The translations under genes were made by a program, and so were the position numbers. The notes beneath the pieces are model-generated. The model did not search any database and was not told the origin of the DNA. It worked only from the letters and a program-made list of their open reading frames with translations. Of a DNA stretch of 64,000 nucleotides, positions 9,298 to 18,366 are shown piece by piece. The stretch's first letter is position 1. The number at the start of each line of letters is the position of its first letter. The DNA is from Nitrosospira sp. (GTDB taxonomy: Bacteria; Pseudomonadota; Gammaproteobacteria; Burkholderiales; Nitrosomonadaceae): positions 1-64,000 of the forward strand of contig JAPLQS010000056.1 of the NCBI GenBank assembly GCA_026399575.1, written 5' to 3'.

Positions 9298-11112
9298 ATG
9301 TCTCGTCCCATCCGCAACATTGCTATCATCGCCCACGTTGATCACGGCAAAACCACTTTGGTGGACAAGCTGTTGCATCAGGCGGGTTCTTTTGCCGCAC
9401 ACCAGCACATCGCCGAGCGGGTGATGGATTCCAATGATATCGAGCGTGAGCGCGGCATCACCATACTTGCCAAAAACTGCGCGGTGGATTACGAAGGCGT
9501 GCACATCAATATCGTGGACACACCCGGTCATGCTGATTTCGGTGGTGAAGTGGAGCGCGTGCTGTCGATGGTGGATGGGGTGCTGCTGCTGGTGGATGCG
9601 GTTGAGGGACCGATGCCGCAAACGCGTTTTGTCACCAAGAAAGCGCTGGCACTGGGGTTGCGCCCGATCGTCGTGATCAACAAGGTTGATCGCGATGGTG
9701 CGCGTCCCGACTGGGTGGTGAATCGCACTTTCGAATTGTTCGACAAGCTGGGTGCGACCGAAGACCAACTGGATTTTCCGGTGGTTTACGCTTCGGCGCT
9801 CAACGGTTATGCCATGCTGGAACTGAAACAGACCAGCAGCGACATGCGTCCGTTGTTTGACACCGTACTCAAGCACGTGCATGCACCCGCCGGCAATCCC
9901 GACGAACCGTTACAACTGCAAATCAGCGCGCTGGATTATTCCAGTTTTGTCGGGCGCATCGGCATCGGGCGCATCAGCCGTGGACGTATCAAACCTGGCC
10001 AGGAGGTAATGGTGCTGGCAGGAAGCAATACGCCGAAGAAAGCCAAAGTCAATCAGGTGCTGGGTTTTCGTGGCATCGAACGGGTACAGTTGGACGAAGC
10101 GCTGGCAGGTGACATTGTGCTGATCAATGGTATTGAGGAACTCTGCATCGGCGCGACCCTGGCCGATATCAACCAGCCCGAAGCCTTGCCGATGCCTGCG
10201 GTGGACGAACCGACACTAACCATGAATTTCCAGGTAAACACCTCGCCTTTTGCCGGCAAGGAAGGAAAATTCGTTACCAGCCGCCAGTTGCGCGAACGCC
10301 TGGAAAGAGAACTGCTTACCAACGTTGCGATGAAACTGGAAGATACCGGCGACACCGATTCATTCCTGGTTTCCGGACGCGGCGAATTGCATCTCACCAT
10401 TCTGCTCGAAAGCATGCGGCGCGAAGGCTATGAACTCGCTGTCTCACGCCCGCACGTGGTGATCCGTGAAATAGACGGCGTCAAGTGCGAGCCGTTTGAG
10501 ATGCTCACTGTCGACGTGGAAGAAACCAATCAGGGTGCGGTAATGGAAGCGCTGGGTGCGCGCCGTGGCGATCTGCAGGACATGGTTTCCGACGAGCGCG
10601 GACGTGTCCGGCTGGATTACCGCATCCCCGCACGCGGCCTGATCGGTTTCCAGTCCGATTTCATGACCATGACACGCGGCACCGGCATCATGAGTCACGT
10701 CTTCGACGAATATGCGCCGGTACGGCCGGAAATCGCCTCGCGCAGAAACGGCGTGCTGATTTCCGCCGAACAGGGTGAAGCGGTGGCCTATGCGCTGTGG
10801 AAATTGCAGGAACGCGGACGCATGTTCGTCAGCCCCGGCGACCGTCTGTATGAAGGCATGGTGATCGGCATACACAGCCGTGACAACGACCTGGTCGTCA
10901 ATCCGATCAAGGGCAAACAACTGACCAACGTGCGCGCATCGGGAACCGACGAAGCCGTGACCTTGACTCCGCCAATCCAGCTCACGCTGGAATCCGCGAT
11001 CGAATTCATCTCTGACGATGAACTGGTGGAAATCACCCCCAAGACCATCCGTGTCCGCAAGCGTCATCTGCAAGAACACGAACGCAAGAAAGCCTCGCGC
11101 GTCGCTGCGTAA
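9298..11112 (+). CDS. typA: Translational GTPase TypA/BipA
   Basis: TypA/BipA is a ribosome-associated GTPase involved in 50S assembly and stress adaptation. The ATG at 9298 ([20 protein letters not shown]) gives 604 residues, the usual size; an in-frame ATG 27 bp upstream lacks a better ribosome site. G1 is in [10 protein letters not shown]2 in the ERERGITI segment, G3 is DTPGHAD, G4 is NKVDRDG; the domain II beta-barrel, EF-G-like domains III and V, and the BipA-specific C-terminus with [13 protein letters not shown] follow. It is divergent from the ftsH-like gene. Confidence 0.95.
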   Translation: MSRPIRNIAIIAHVDHGKTTLVDKLLHQAGSFAAHQHIAERVMDSNDIERERGITILAKNCAVDYEGVHINIVDTPGHADFGGEVERVLSMVDGVLLLVDAVEGPMPQTRFVTKKALALGLRPIVVINKVDRDGARPDWVVNRTFELFDKLGATEDQLDFPVVYASALNGYAMLELKQTSSDMRPLFDTVLKHVHAPAGNPDEPLQLQISALDYSSFVGRIGIGRISRGRIKPGQEVMVLAGSNTPKKAKVNQVLGFRGIERVQLDEALAGDIVLINGIEELCIGATLADINQPEALPMPAVDEPTLTMNFQVNTSPFAGKEGKFVTSRQLRERLERELLTNVAMKLEDTGDTDSFLVSGRGELHLTILLESMRREGYELAVSRPHVVIREIDGVKCEPFEMLTVDVEETNQGAVMEALGARRGDLQDMVSDERGRVRLDYRIPARGLIGFQSDFMTMTRGTGIMSHVFDEYAPVRPEIASRRNGVLISAEQGEAVAYALWKLQERGRMFVSPGDRLYEGMVIGIHSRDNDLVVNPIKGKQLTNVRASGTDEAVTLTPPIQLTLESAIEFISDDELVEITPKTIRVRKRHLQEHERKKASRVAA

Positions 11113-11117
11113 TCAGG

Positions 11118-11142
11118 GTGTCGGCAGCCAGCCTGCTGACAC
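11118..11142 (+). terminator. Weak hairpin after typA
   Basis: Bases 11118-11127 pair with 11133-11142 (10 bp with one G-T wobble and a 5-base loop), starting 6 bp after the typA stop. There is no clear T-run, so it may be an attenuating or 3'-protecting hairpin rather than a full intrinsic terminator. Confidence 0.4.
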
Positions 11143-11224
11143 TTGAGCCACGCCGGTGCTGCCGGTGTGGCACCCTGCCCTCTTCCACCAGTCGAACGAA
11201 ACCGGCTGGATGAAAGCCCATGCT

Positions 11225-11848
11225 ATGAACGAAAAAACCCTCTGGTATCTCGCTGATCCCATGTGTTCATGGTGCTGGGGGTTTGCGCCGGTGATTGAAG
11301 CAATCCGGCAGAATTACTCTGACCGCCTGAATGTTGATCTGGTACTGGGCGGGTTGCGCCCCGGAACAAGAGCGCCCATGGAATCGACGCAACGTGAAGA
11401 AATATTGCACCACTGGCAGGCGGTACAACGCCAGACGGGGCAACCTTTCCGGTTTGAGGGTGCGCTGCCGCAAGGATTCATCTACGACACCGAACCTGCC
11501 AGCCGCGCCGTGGTGGCAGTCTCTGCCATCAACCCGGAAACAACCTTCCCGTTCTTCCAGGCCATTCAATCCGCTTTCTATGTCGAGCAAGCAGACGTGA
11601 CCAGACCCGATGTGCTGGCTCTGTTGGCCGTCAGCGTGGGAGTGGACGCACAACACTTCTTGCAGATATTCGAATCCGACGCAATAAAAAGTCAGACCCT
11701 GGCCAATTTTCATAAAGCCCGGCTATGGGGCGTACATGCTTTTCCCACCGTGATCGTACAGAACGAGACAGGTTACAGTCTGCTCGCCAGAGGTTACTGT
11801 CCGCTGGGACAACTGCGCCCGCAACTCGACGCATGGCTGGGGACATAA
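11225..11848 (+). CDS. DsbA family thioredoxin-fold protein
   Basis: A 207-residue protein of the DsbA/FrnE-like cytoplasmic group. The thiol motif is C14-S-W-C17 in DPMCSWCWGF, right after the first beta strand, followed by a long helical insertion and a C-terminal cis-Pro segment (VHAFPTVIV). There is no signal peptide from the chosen ATG at 11225, so it probably acts in the cytoplasm as a thiol oxidoreductase or isomerase of unknown substrate. The frame is open from 11156, but the first residues are unlike the family. It is followed with an ATG overlap by a 30-codon frame. Confidence 0.8.
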   Translation: MNEKTLWYLADPMCSWCWGFAPVIEAIRQNYSDRLNVDLVLGGLRPGTRAPMESTQREEILHHWQAVQRQTGQPFRFEGALPQGFIYDTEPASRAVVAVSAINPETTFPFFQAIQSAFYVEQADVTRPDVLALLAVSVGVDAQHFLQIFESDAIKSQTLANFHKARLWGVHAFPTVIVQNETGYSLLARGYCPLGQLRPQLDAWLGT

Positions 11849-11940
11849 TGAGTTATCACGGCGGGATTCTGTTATTGACTGAAACGAAGCCCGCGGATCA
11901 TCTGCATCCATTGCAACACTCCGTATCTGAATACGCATAA
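11848..11940 (+). CDS. Possible 30-residue peptide, translationally coupled
   Basis: An open frame starts at the ATG whose A is the last base of the preceding stop codon and ends one base into the next possible start at 11940. It encodes MSYHGGILLLTETKPADHLH plus ten more residues. Start/stop overlaps on both sides suggest coupling, but the peptide has no recognisable features and could be chance. Confidence 0.2.
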   Translation: MSYHGGILLLTETKPADHLHPLQHSVSEYA

Positions 11941-11960
11941 TGGCTGGTGAAGGAGCCTCT

Positions 11961-12698
11961 ATGACCCCGATAATCGATGCGTTGCTACGTGCGTTTCGCG
12001 ACTTGTTCCGCTTGCAGGTATTGTGGATCGTGATCTGGCCGATTCTGGCGGCGACGCTGCTGTGGCTGGTTCTGGGTGTGAGCTTCTGGGATACTTTCTC
12101 GGGCTGGATCGCCAGCGGCCTCACTGCCATCGGCATTCAAATGTGGCTCGAAGGTGTGGAGCCGCGCTGGGTTGCGTATGCAATCCAGGGCATGGCACAT
12201 CTGCTGCTGTTCGTACCATTGGTCTTCATTACCGCGCTGGTGCTTACCGCTTTGTTCGCCATGTCCGGGCTAATTCGTCTGGTAGCCGAACGTGATTATC
12301 CGCTGCTTCTACGCGAAAACGGTGGCAGCCTAGGCGGTAGCCTGCTTAACGCCCTGGCTGCCATCGGTATTTTTAGCGCCATCTGGCTGGTCACTCTACC
12401 GTTGTGGCTAATCGGTGCAGGTATGGCGGTTCCATTTGTTGCCGCGACCTATCTAAACCAGCGTTTGTTTCGATATGATGCGTTGGCGGAACACGCCAGC
12501 CGCGAGGAAATGCAAGCCCTGTTGTCCACACAGCGATCGTCATGGTGGGGTTTGGGGCTGCTGACCGGCTTGCTGCAATTTGTGCCATTCCTGAATCTGT
12601 TTGCCCCGGCACTGACGGCGCTGGCTTTTATTCACCTCGGGCTGGCGCGCCTGGACAAGCTGCGACAAAACCGCAGTGACAAGGTTGAGAGTCATTGA
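11961..12698 (+). CDS. EI24 domain (CysZ-like) membrane protein
   Basis: A 245-residue membrane protein with about four to five hydrophobic segments, matching the EI24/CysZ family (Pfam EI24). FVAATYLNQRLFRYDALAEH followed by a late transmembrane pair (LLTGLLQFVPFLNLFAPALT) is characteristic. CysZ imports sulfate, but many EI24 proteins have no known role, so transport is only a family suggestion. I chose the ATG at 11961, which has GGAG eight bases upstream; an in-frame ATG at 11940 is possible. Its end is 4 bp from the next start. Confidence 0.75.
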   Translation: MTPIIDALLRAFRDLFRLQVLWIVIWPILAATLLWLVLGVSFWDTFSGWIASGLTAIGIQMWLEGVEPRWVAYAIQGMAHLLLFVPLVFITALVLTALFAMSGLIRLVAERDYPLLLRENGGSLGGSLLNALAAIGIFSAIWLVTLPLWLIGAGMAVPFVAATYLNQRLFRYDALAEHASREEMQALLSTQRSSWWGLGLLTGLLQFVPFLNLFAPALTALAFIHLGLARLDKLRQNRSDKVESH

Positions 12699-12702
12699 AC
12701 TG

Positions 12703-12969
12703 ATGAGTACATGGAATGTTTACATGGTGCGTTGTGCGGATGGCAGTCTCTACACCGGTATTGCCAGGGATGTGGTACGACGCGTGGCAGAGCACAATTC
12801 AAGTGATGAGTTGGCTGCCAACTACACGCGTGCGCGACGCCCGGTGGTTCTTGTCTACCAGGAGAAACAGGATACGCGTTCGGCGGCAAGCAAACGTGAG
12901 TATGCAATCAAGCAGATGGACAGGAAAGAAAAAGTGGCGCTGATAGCTGGTGCCAGCGTACAGTTGTAA
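12703..12969 (+). CDS. GIY-YIG endonuclease-superfamily protein (YhbQ type)
   Basis: An 88-residue stand-alone GIY-YIG domain: VYMVRCADGSLYTGI carries the first motif as V-Y-M and Y-T-G, followed by the conserved Arg (DVVRRVAEH) and Glu (SKREYAIKQM). Proteins of this UPF0213/YhbQ group are presumed nucleases with unclear cellular role. The ATG at 12703 is preferred over an in-frame start 27 bp upstream inside the EI24 gene. Confidence 0.82.
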   Translation: MSTWNVYMVRCADGSLYTGIARDVVRRVAEHNSSDELAANYTRARRPVVLVYQEKQDTRSAASKREYAIKQMDRKEKVALIAGASVQL

Positions 12970-13012
12970 GTGATTCACCCCCGGAAAATCAACCACAGTA
13001 TACTTATGCAAT

Positions 13013-14140
13013 ATGAGACCTGAAATCCTGCTATTTGTTATTTCTGCCGCCGTTATGCTTGCCATGGCTTTTCTGGTGATCAGGCTGGGCATACTCTCGG
13101 CAACGATACGTAACTTGCTGGCACAACAGGCCAAATTGATAGAAGACAAGCATCGTGAAATGCTCAAGGATGCGCATGAAGGGTTGACCAAGCAGGGTGA
13201 CCGGCTGTCCGAGATGCTGAGCAAATCTTCCGAACAGTTGCGCAGCATGGTGGAAGGGAGGCTCGATCAAATCAGCGGCAAAGTTACCGAACGTCTCGAT
13301 GAGGGATTCAAAAAAACCAACGATACTTTCATCAATGTAATGACACGGCTGGCGACCATTGATGAGGCGCAAAAGAAAATAGACGGCCTCACTACCAATA
13401 TGATGAGTTTGCAGGAATTGCTCGGCGACAAACGTTCGCGTGGCGCTTTCGGCGAAGTGCAGCTGGAGGCGCTGGTACGCAATATTTTACCTGCGGGTGC
13501 TTACGCAATGCAGTACACGCTTTCCAATGACAGCCGCGTCGATTGTGTGTTGCATCTGCCGCCCCCCACCGGCATGGTAGCGGTGGATTCAAAATTCCCG
13601 CTGGAAAATTACCATCGCATGTTTGATCGTGATGCGAACGATGCCGACCGGGCGCTGGCGCAAAAGCAGTTCAGGGTGGATGTGAAAAAACACATAGACG
13701 ACATCGCCGGCAAATACATTCTGCCGCCTGAAACCTGCGATGGTGCAGTGATGTTCGTTCCGGCGGAAGCGGTGTTTGCCGAAATCCATGCTTACACTGC
13801 CGATGTGGTGGATTACGCCATGCAGAAACGGGTATGGATAGTCTCTCCTACCACGCTGATGGCGGTACTGAACACTGCACGTGCGGTGCTGAAGGATGTG
13901 GAAACGCGCGAGCAGGTGCATATCATCAAGCATGAATTGTCCGGACTCGGCAAGGATTTCGGGCGCTTCGACGAGCGCATGAAAAAACTCGCCGAGCATA
14001 TCCGCCTGGCCAATCAGGATGTAGAGGAAGTGCATATCTCCAGCCGCAAAATCAGCCAACGTTTTGCCAAGATCGAGGCGGTGGAACTGGATGTGCCGCA
14101 AGTGGAAAGCAAGCCGGCACTGGAATCCGGCCAAGACTGA
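13013..14140 (+). CDS. rmuC: DNA recombination protein RmuC
   Basis: RmuC-family protein, 375 residues. One N-terminal membrane anchor (about residues 5-25) is followed by a coiled coil (about 30-130) and the RmuC core, with GDKRSRGAFGEVQLE, VAVDSKFPLENY and VWIVSPTTLMAVLNT as landmarks. The fold is related to PD-(D/E)XK nucleases, and the family limits inversions between short repeats. It stands 43 bp after the GIY-YIG gene and 12 bp before mtfA. Confidence 0.92.
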   Translation: MRPEILLFVISAAVMLAMAFLVIRLGILSATIRNLLAQQAKLIEDKHREMLKDAHEGLTKQGDRLSEMLSKSSEQLRSMVEGRLDQISGKVTERLDEGFKKTNDTFINVMTRLATIDEAQKKIDGLTTNMMSLQELLGDKRSRGAFGEVQLEALVRNILPAGAYAMQYTLSNDSRVDCVLHLPPPTGMVAVDSKFPLENYHRMFDRDANDADRALAQKQFRVDVKKHIDDIAGKYILPPETCDGAVMFVPAEAVFAEIHAYTADVVDYAMQKRVWIVSPTTLMAVLNTARAVLKDVETREQVHIIKHELSGLGKDFGRFDERMKKLAEHIRLANQDVEEVHISSRKISQRFAKIEAVELDVPQVESKPALESGQD

Positions 14141-14152
14141 GCCTGAAGCGCA

Positions 14153-14926
14153 ATGTCCTGGAACCTGAAAACCTGGCGACAGCAGCGCATTCTCACCCAT
14201 GAACTGGTGCCGGATGGTCTCTGGCAAGGAGTGGTACAGCAGCTGCAATTTCTGCGTGGCCTGACTCTGGATGAGCTTGCGCGCTTGCGCCAGAGTGTTA
14301 CGCTGTTCCTTCACGTCAAGCAAATTAATGGGGCGGGCGGCCTCGTGATCACCGAACCAATGCGCGTAATAATCGCAACGCAGGCCTGTATCCTGATTCT
14401 GAATCTCGATTTGGATTACTACGACGGCTGGGTCGAAATCATTGTTTATCCCGGTGAGTTCATCCGCGACTATGAATATACCGACGAAGACGGCATAGTG
14501 CATCGCACACGCGAGCCGTTGAGTGGAGAATCATGGCCAGCCGGGCCGGTGATTCTGTCGTGGGAAGATGCCGCTGGCACTGGTGCGGAACCGGGATATA
14601 ACGTCGTGATACACGAATTTGCCCATAAACTGGACATGTTGAATGGCGATGCCAATGGCTATCCTGCTCTGCATTCCGGCATGAGTCGGCAGGCGTGGAG
14701 CTACGTGTTCAGCAAGGCTTATGCGGATTTCTGCAGGCAGGTGGATGCGGATGAAGAAATCGTCATTGATCCCTACGCCGCCGAAGATCCGGCAGAATTT
14801 TTCGCGGTATTGAGTGAAGCGTTTTTTGAAATGCCGCTGGCGATAAAACTGCACTTCCCGGAAGTGTACGAGCAGCTTGCCTTGTTTTATCGCCAGAATC
14901 CGGCACAACGCTGGAGCAGTCCATGA
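14153..14926 (+). CDS. mtfA: Zinc-dependent peptidase MtfA family
   Basis: A 257-residue MtfA-like protein. The zinc site HEFAH (in VVIHEFAHKLD) and a downstream Glu-rich helix (AEDPAEFFAVLSEAFFE) match the family, in which E. coli MtfA binds the repressor Mlc and controls the glucose PTS. Here the neighbour is glucokinase, with an ATGA overlap, so a link with glucose use is attractive but inferred. No PTS genes are visible in the window. Confidence 0.88.
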   Translation: MSWNLKTWRQQRILTHELVPDGLWQGVVQQLQFLRGLTLDELARLRQSVTLFLHVKQINGAGGLVITEPMRVIIATQACILILNLDLDYYDGWVEIIVYPGEFIRDYEYTDEDGIVHRTREPLSGESWPAGPVILSWEDAAGTGAEPGYNVVIHEFAHKLDMLNGDANGYPALHSGMSRQAWSYVFSKAYADFCRQVDADEEIVIDPYAAEDPAEFFAVLSEAFFEMPLAIKLHFPEVYEQLALFYRQNPAQRWSSP

Positions 14927-15924
14927 ACAGATATTTTATTTGCGGTGATATCGGCGGCACCAAGACCTGGTTGCAGGCACTGCAATTGGGCGACGGCGCG
15001 CTGCAGGTGCGCCACGAGCAGCAATACGACAGCCGGATCTACGCTGGCTTTTCAGATGTCCTCAGGGATTTCCTGGACAAGGCCGGAATGAACCATGCGG
15101 ATTGCAGCCCGGCGGCCGCCTGCCTGGCTGTAGCAGGACCGGTGGTGGCGCAGCGGGCAAAACTCACCAATCTGCCGTGGCTGATGGATGTCGCCGCTAT
15201 TGCAGCGGAGTTTTCCATCCCCAGCGTGAAACTCATCAATGATTTTGAGGCGGCGGCACTGGGGATAGAAATATTACCCGAGAATGATCTGGTAACGTTA
15301 CAACCGGGCAAGCCACAGACCCAAGGGGTGCGAGTAGTATTGGGCGCGGGTACCGACATGGGTGTGGCGTGGCTTATCTGGCAGGGAGGACGTTATCTGC
15401 CACTGCCTACGGAAGCAGGACACATGAACTTCGCCCCGGCAAATAAATTGCAAGCTGATCTGCTCGAGTATCTATGGAGAAAATTCGATCATGTACCGGT
15501 CGGACGGGTGTTGTCCGGCTCCGGCCTGACGGAGATATTCAACTTTCTGCACGCAAGCCTGGGGACGAGTTCCGGGTTGGTGCAAACAACTCTGGGCAGC
15601 AATGATGCAGCGCAGGTAACTGACCTTGCAATAAACCGCAAGCATCCCATCGCAGTAAAAGCACTCGATCTGTTTGTTGAAATCTATGGTGCCTATGCCG
15701 GAAATCTGGCGCTGGCAGGACTGAGTCGCGGCGGAGTGTATGTAGCCGGCGGTATTGCGCCTAAAATTATCGATAAACTGAGAGAAGGCGGTTTCATGCG
15801 GGCTTTCTGCAGCAAGGGAGGTTTCTCCGCAATGATGAGTGAGATTCCGGTGCAGGTGGTGATGGATCAGAAAGTCGGATTGCTGGGTGCTGCACGGGAA
15901 GCGCAGCGCATGCTGGACGTATAG
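14923..15924 (+). CDS. glk: Glucokinase
   Basis: A 333-residue glucokinase of the Glk (ROK-distant) type, phosphorylating glucose with ATP. The N-terminal phosphate motif is GDIGGTKTWL, LINDFEAAALGIE holds the catalytic Asp, and GAGTDMGVAW and EAGHMNFAP are typical sugar-binding and adenosine-motif stretches. The last part has YVAGGIAPKI. It overlaps mtfA by four bases and is convergent with the sigma-54 regulator 22 bp away. Confidence 0.92.
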   Translation: MNRYFICGDIGGTKTWLQALQLGDGALQVRHEQQYDSRIYAGFSDVLRDFLDKAGMNHADCSPAAACLAVAGPVVAQRAKLTNLPWLMDVAAIAAEFSIPSVKLINDFEAAALGIEILPENDLVTLQPGKPQTQGVRVVLGAGTDMGVAWLIWQGGRYLPLPTEAGHMNFAPANKLQADLLEYLWRKFDHVPVGRVLSGSGLTEIFNFLHASLGTSSGLVQTTLGSNDAAQVTDLAINRKHPIAVKALDLFVEIYGAYAGNLALAGLSRGGVYVAGGIAPKIIDKLREGGFMRAFCSKGGFSAMMSEIPVQVVMDQKVGLLGAAREAQRMLDV

Positions 15925-15946
15925 ACGGGCGAAGTCCAGAAAAAAG

Positions 15947-17533
15947 TCAGCCCCGGTAATCTGCCAATTTGAGATTATGTTTTTTTATCTTGGCATAGAC
16001 AGCGCGTGACGTAATGTTCATCTCCACAGCCACCTTCTTTATATCCCCCTGATGCACCTTTAAAATCGTCGCAAGAAATGCGTACTCAACTCCAATCAGA
16101 GCACGCTCTTTCACATTCTTCCATTCATCGACATTGTTTGTAGCGGCTGGAAGTTCCAAATCCAGTTGGGTCATTTCCTTGCCAGTGGCAAACAGAAGGC
16201 TGCGTTCAAGGATATTCTCCAGTTCGCGGACGTTACCCGGCCATGGGTATGCACGGATCTTCCGCATTACTTCACGGCTGACAGATTCGACGGTTTTATT
16301 GTATTTCTTGTTCATGCGCTGCAATATGAATTGCACCAGGTAAGGCAGGTCTTCAGGCCGTTCGGCCAGCGGCGGAATATTCAATCGAACCACGTTGACC
16401 CGATAATACAGATCCTGGCGGAATTTCCCTTGTTTGACCAGTTCCTCCAGATTTTGATTGGTTGCGGAGATTATTCTCAGATCAACCGATAGCGTTTGCT
16501 TGCCGCCAACCCGTTCCAGCTCTCCTTCCTGTATCACCCGTAACAATCTTGTTTGTGCAGCAGCGGATAATGAGTCCACCTCATCCAGGAACAGAGTGCC
16601 ACCTTCAGCTCTTTCAAAATAACCCTGATGGACCTCGATGGCTCCAGTAAAAGCGCCTTTCTCATGCCCGAACAATGTGCTCTCAATCAGGCTTTCCGGA
16701 ATCGCACCGCAGTTGATGGAAACAAAGGGTTTTTGACTGCGCCCGCTCATGGCGTGAATGGCCCGTGCAATCAGTTCCTTGCCGACACCAGTCTGACCTT
16801 GAATCAACACTGTCGCCGAGGTAGGCGCGATCACTTCGACGGATTGCAATATCTTCTGCATGGCAGGCGATTTGGCGATAATCACCGGCGGCTGATGTTT
16901 CTTGGTGGTGGGCCTGGATTGTTTGCGCCAAATCTGCTGCATGCTTTCTTCAATGCGGGAATGCAGGTCATTGATATCCTGCTTCTCCTTGATCGGCGTG
17001 GTATCGGTGTATTCAATTCCAGGGCGTCCCTTGGCCGCACTCGGATTGGTGTACACACATACTTCGCAGTGGCCATCGCGCCGGGCTATGCTCTTCTTGA
17101 TCTCCACTTTGGCGTAACCGAAATTTCTGGCTGCGATGCCGCCAAAGACACTGGAGGTCATGCGGCATAATTCCGGTGAATTGGTAACCCGCTCACCAAA
17201 CGGACAGCAGGAGTTGGTAACAGTTATGCAATCCTGATTGCTGGATGCCAACGAAAACTTGCCACCGATATTGTTTTTAAGCCCCAGTATGAGATCGGTA
17301 TAGCTTTCAATATCCAGCAAACCGTTTTTCCGAGTGTCGCCACGATAGGTTTCTTCAAAAAAACAGCCGGCAGTTTTAGCTATGTGCTCAATCAGCTCTT
17401 CGCTATGCTGACTGCCCTGTTGTTCGCTGGCATGTATCAGCTCAAGAATGAAAGTTTGCAGAAAAAAAACCGGGGTCAGATCGGAGAAAGAATCGCTTTT
17501 CATGATGAATTTGTGAAATTGAACTTCACTCAT
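15947..17533 (-). CDS. Sigma-54-dependent activator with Cys-rich N-terminal sensory domain
   Basis: A 528-residue enhancer-binding protein. Residues ~1-190 form a sensory region with a dense cysteine pattern (C102, C109, C110, C123, then C156 and C159 in GHCEVCVY) resembling the methanogen-output (MetOD1)/V4R-like domain. The AAA+ domain has Walker A GQTGVGKE at 246-253, GAFTGA at 293-298 (sigma-54 contact) and Walker B GGTLFLDE. The C-terminus is a Fis-type helix-turn-helix. I prefer the ATG at 17533, preceded by AAGGAA, although the frame opens at 17578. It faces the sigma-54 promoter at 17611. The cysteines suggest a metal, Fe-S or redox signal; this is inference. Confidence 0.85.
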   Translation of the reverse strand: MSEVQFHKFIMKSDSFSDLTPVFFLQTFILELIHASEQQGSQHSEELIEHIAKTAGCFFEETYRGDTRKNGLLDIESYTDLILGLKNNIGGKFSLASSNQDCITVTNSCCPFGERVTNSPELCRMTSSVFGGIAARNFGYAKVEIKKSIARRDGHCEVCVYTNPSAAKGRPGIEYTDTTPIKEKQDINDLHSRIEESMQQIWRKQSRPTTKKHQPPVIIAKSPAMQKILQSVEVIAPTSATVLIQGQTGVGKELIARAIHAMSGRSQKPFVSINCGAIPESLIESTLFGHEKGAFTGAIEVHQGYFERAEGGTLFLDEVDSLSAAAQTRLLRVIQEGELERVGGKQTLSVDLRIISATNQNLEELVKQGKFRQDLYYRVNVVRLNIPPLAERPEDLPYLVQFILQRMNKKYNKTVESVSREVMRKIRAYPWPGNVRELENILERSLLFATGKEMTQLDLELPAATNNVDEWKNVKERALIGVEYAFLATILKVHQGDIKKVAVEMNITSRAVYAKIKKHNLKLADYRG

Positions 17534-17610
17534 TGAAGCATAATTTCCTTTTTCAGGCAAAAATATAAAACAACTCATTGTTATACAGGGTTAATTATAT
17601 ATCAGCCCGC

Positions 17611-17626
17611 TGGCACAGCACTTGCT
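17611..17626 (+). promoter_or_regulatory. Sigma-54 (-24/-12) promoter
   Basis: TGGCACAGCACTTGCT matches the sigma-54 consensus; the invariant GG at 17612-17613 and GC at 17624-17625 are exactly 10 bases apart. It lies 36 bp upstream of the DUF938 gene start and between it and the divergent sigma-54 activator gene. The sequence ACTCATTG occurs twice upstream (17527-17534 and 17573-17580), but both overlap possible start codons of the regulator, so their role as enhancer sites is doubtful. Confidence 0.85.
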
Positions 17627-17661
17627 GTTATGTAATGTCATTCAAACAAAAGGAGCTGATC

Positions 17662-18321
17662 ATGAATCAAGAAAGACCACCCCTGGATCCGCATCCGCTC
17701 AGTGAATATGTCGCTTGGGCTGGGGCACGCAACCGGGAGCCTCTGTTGGGTGTCTTAAAAGAAAAACTACCCAAGGAATCAAGCCAGGTTTTGGAGTTGG
17801 CCAGCGGCAGCGGCATGCACATCAACTACTTTGCCCCGCATTTCGGGCATTTGCACTTTCATCCCTCCGATAAGGATCACGAGGTTCTGGATAACATCAA
17901 GAAATTATCGGTTGATCATGGCAATGACAATATTGCCGATCCTGTACACCTCGATTTAACCAAACCTGAGACCTGGTTCAATGCAAACAATTATGGGGGG
18001 TTTGCGGCGATTTTCTGTATCAATATTTTTCAGGTGGCACCCATTTCAATCGCAGATGGCATGATGGAGTGCGCTGCGCGGTTATTGAATAATGACGGCT
18101 TTCTGCTGATTTATGGGCCGTTCCAGATTGAAAGCTCGTTTACGACCGATTCCAACAAGGAATTCCATGATACGTTACGTTCTGCGGGCGTTCCGGAATG
18201 GGGACTCAAGGATATCGCCGATCTGAAAAAAGCGGCGGCAAATCACGGTCTGGAATTAAAGGAAAAGATCGACATGCCGAGCAATAATTTCTCGTTGATA
18301 TTTGGTAGAAAATCATTATGA
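17662..18321 (+). CDS. DUF938 family SAM-dependent methyltransferase-like protein
   Basis: A 219-residue protein of the DUF938/UPF0585 family. LELASGSGMHINYFAPHF is a class I methyltransferase motif I, and HPSDKD and IFCINIFQVAP match later parts of the fold. The start at 17662 follows AAAGGAGCTGATC, a strong ribosome site, and lies just downstream of the sigma-54 promoter, so the longer frame that opens at 17578 is excluded. Substrate unknown. First gene of the four-gene operon. Confidence 0.85.
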   Translation: MNQERPPLDPHPLSEYVAWAGARNREPLLGVLKEKLPKESSQVLELASGSGMHINYFAPHFGHLHFHPSDKDHEVLDNIKKLSVDHGNDNIADPVHLDLTKPETWFNANNYGGFAAIFCINIFQVAPISIADGMMECAARLLNNDGFLLIYGPFQIESSFTTDSNKEFHDTLRSAGVPEWGLKDIADLKKAAANHGLELKEKIDMPSNNFSLIFGRKSL

Positions 18322-18366
18322 GTGCCGATCGGAATCTCTGAAACGATAGCGGCCGGAAAACAATAC

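Noticed and set aside
16134-16650. Plus-strand frames opposite the sigma-54 regulator
   Set aside because: Shadow frames of the AAA+ gene; no start signals.
17527-17580. Repeated ACTCATTG as enhancer sites for the sigma-54 activator
   Set aside because: Both copies coincide with candidate start codons of the regulator (Met-Ser), so the repeat may be an accident; kept only as a comment.
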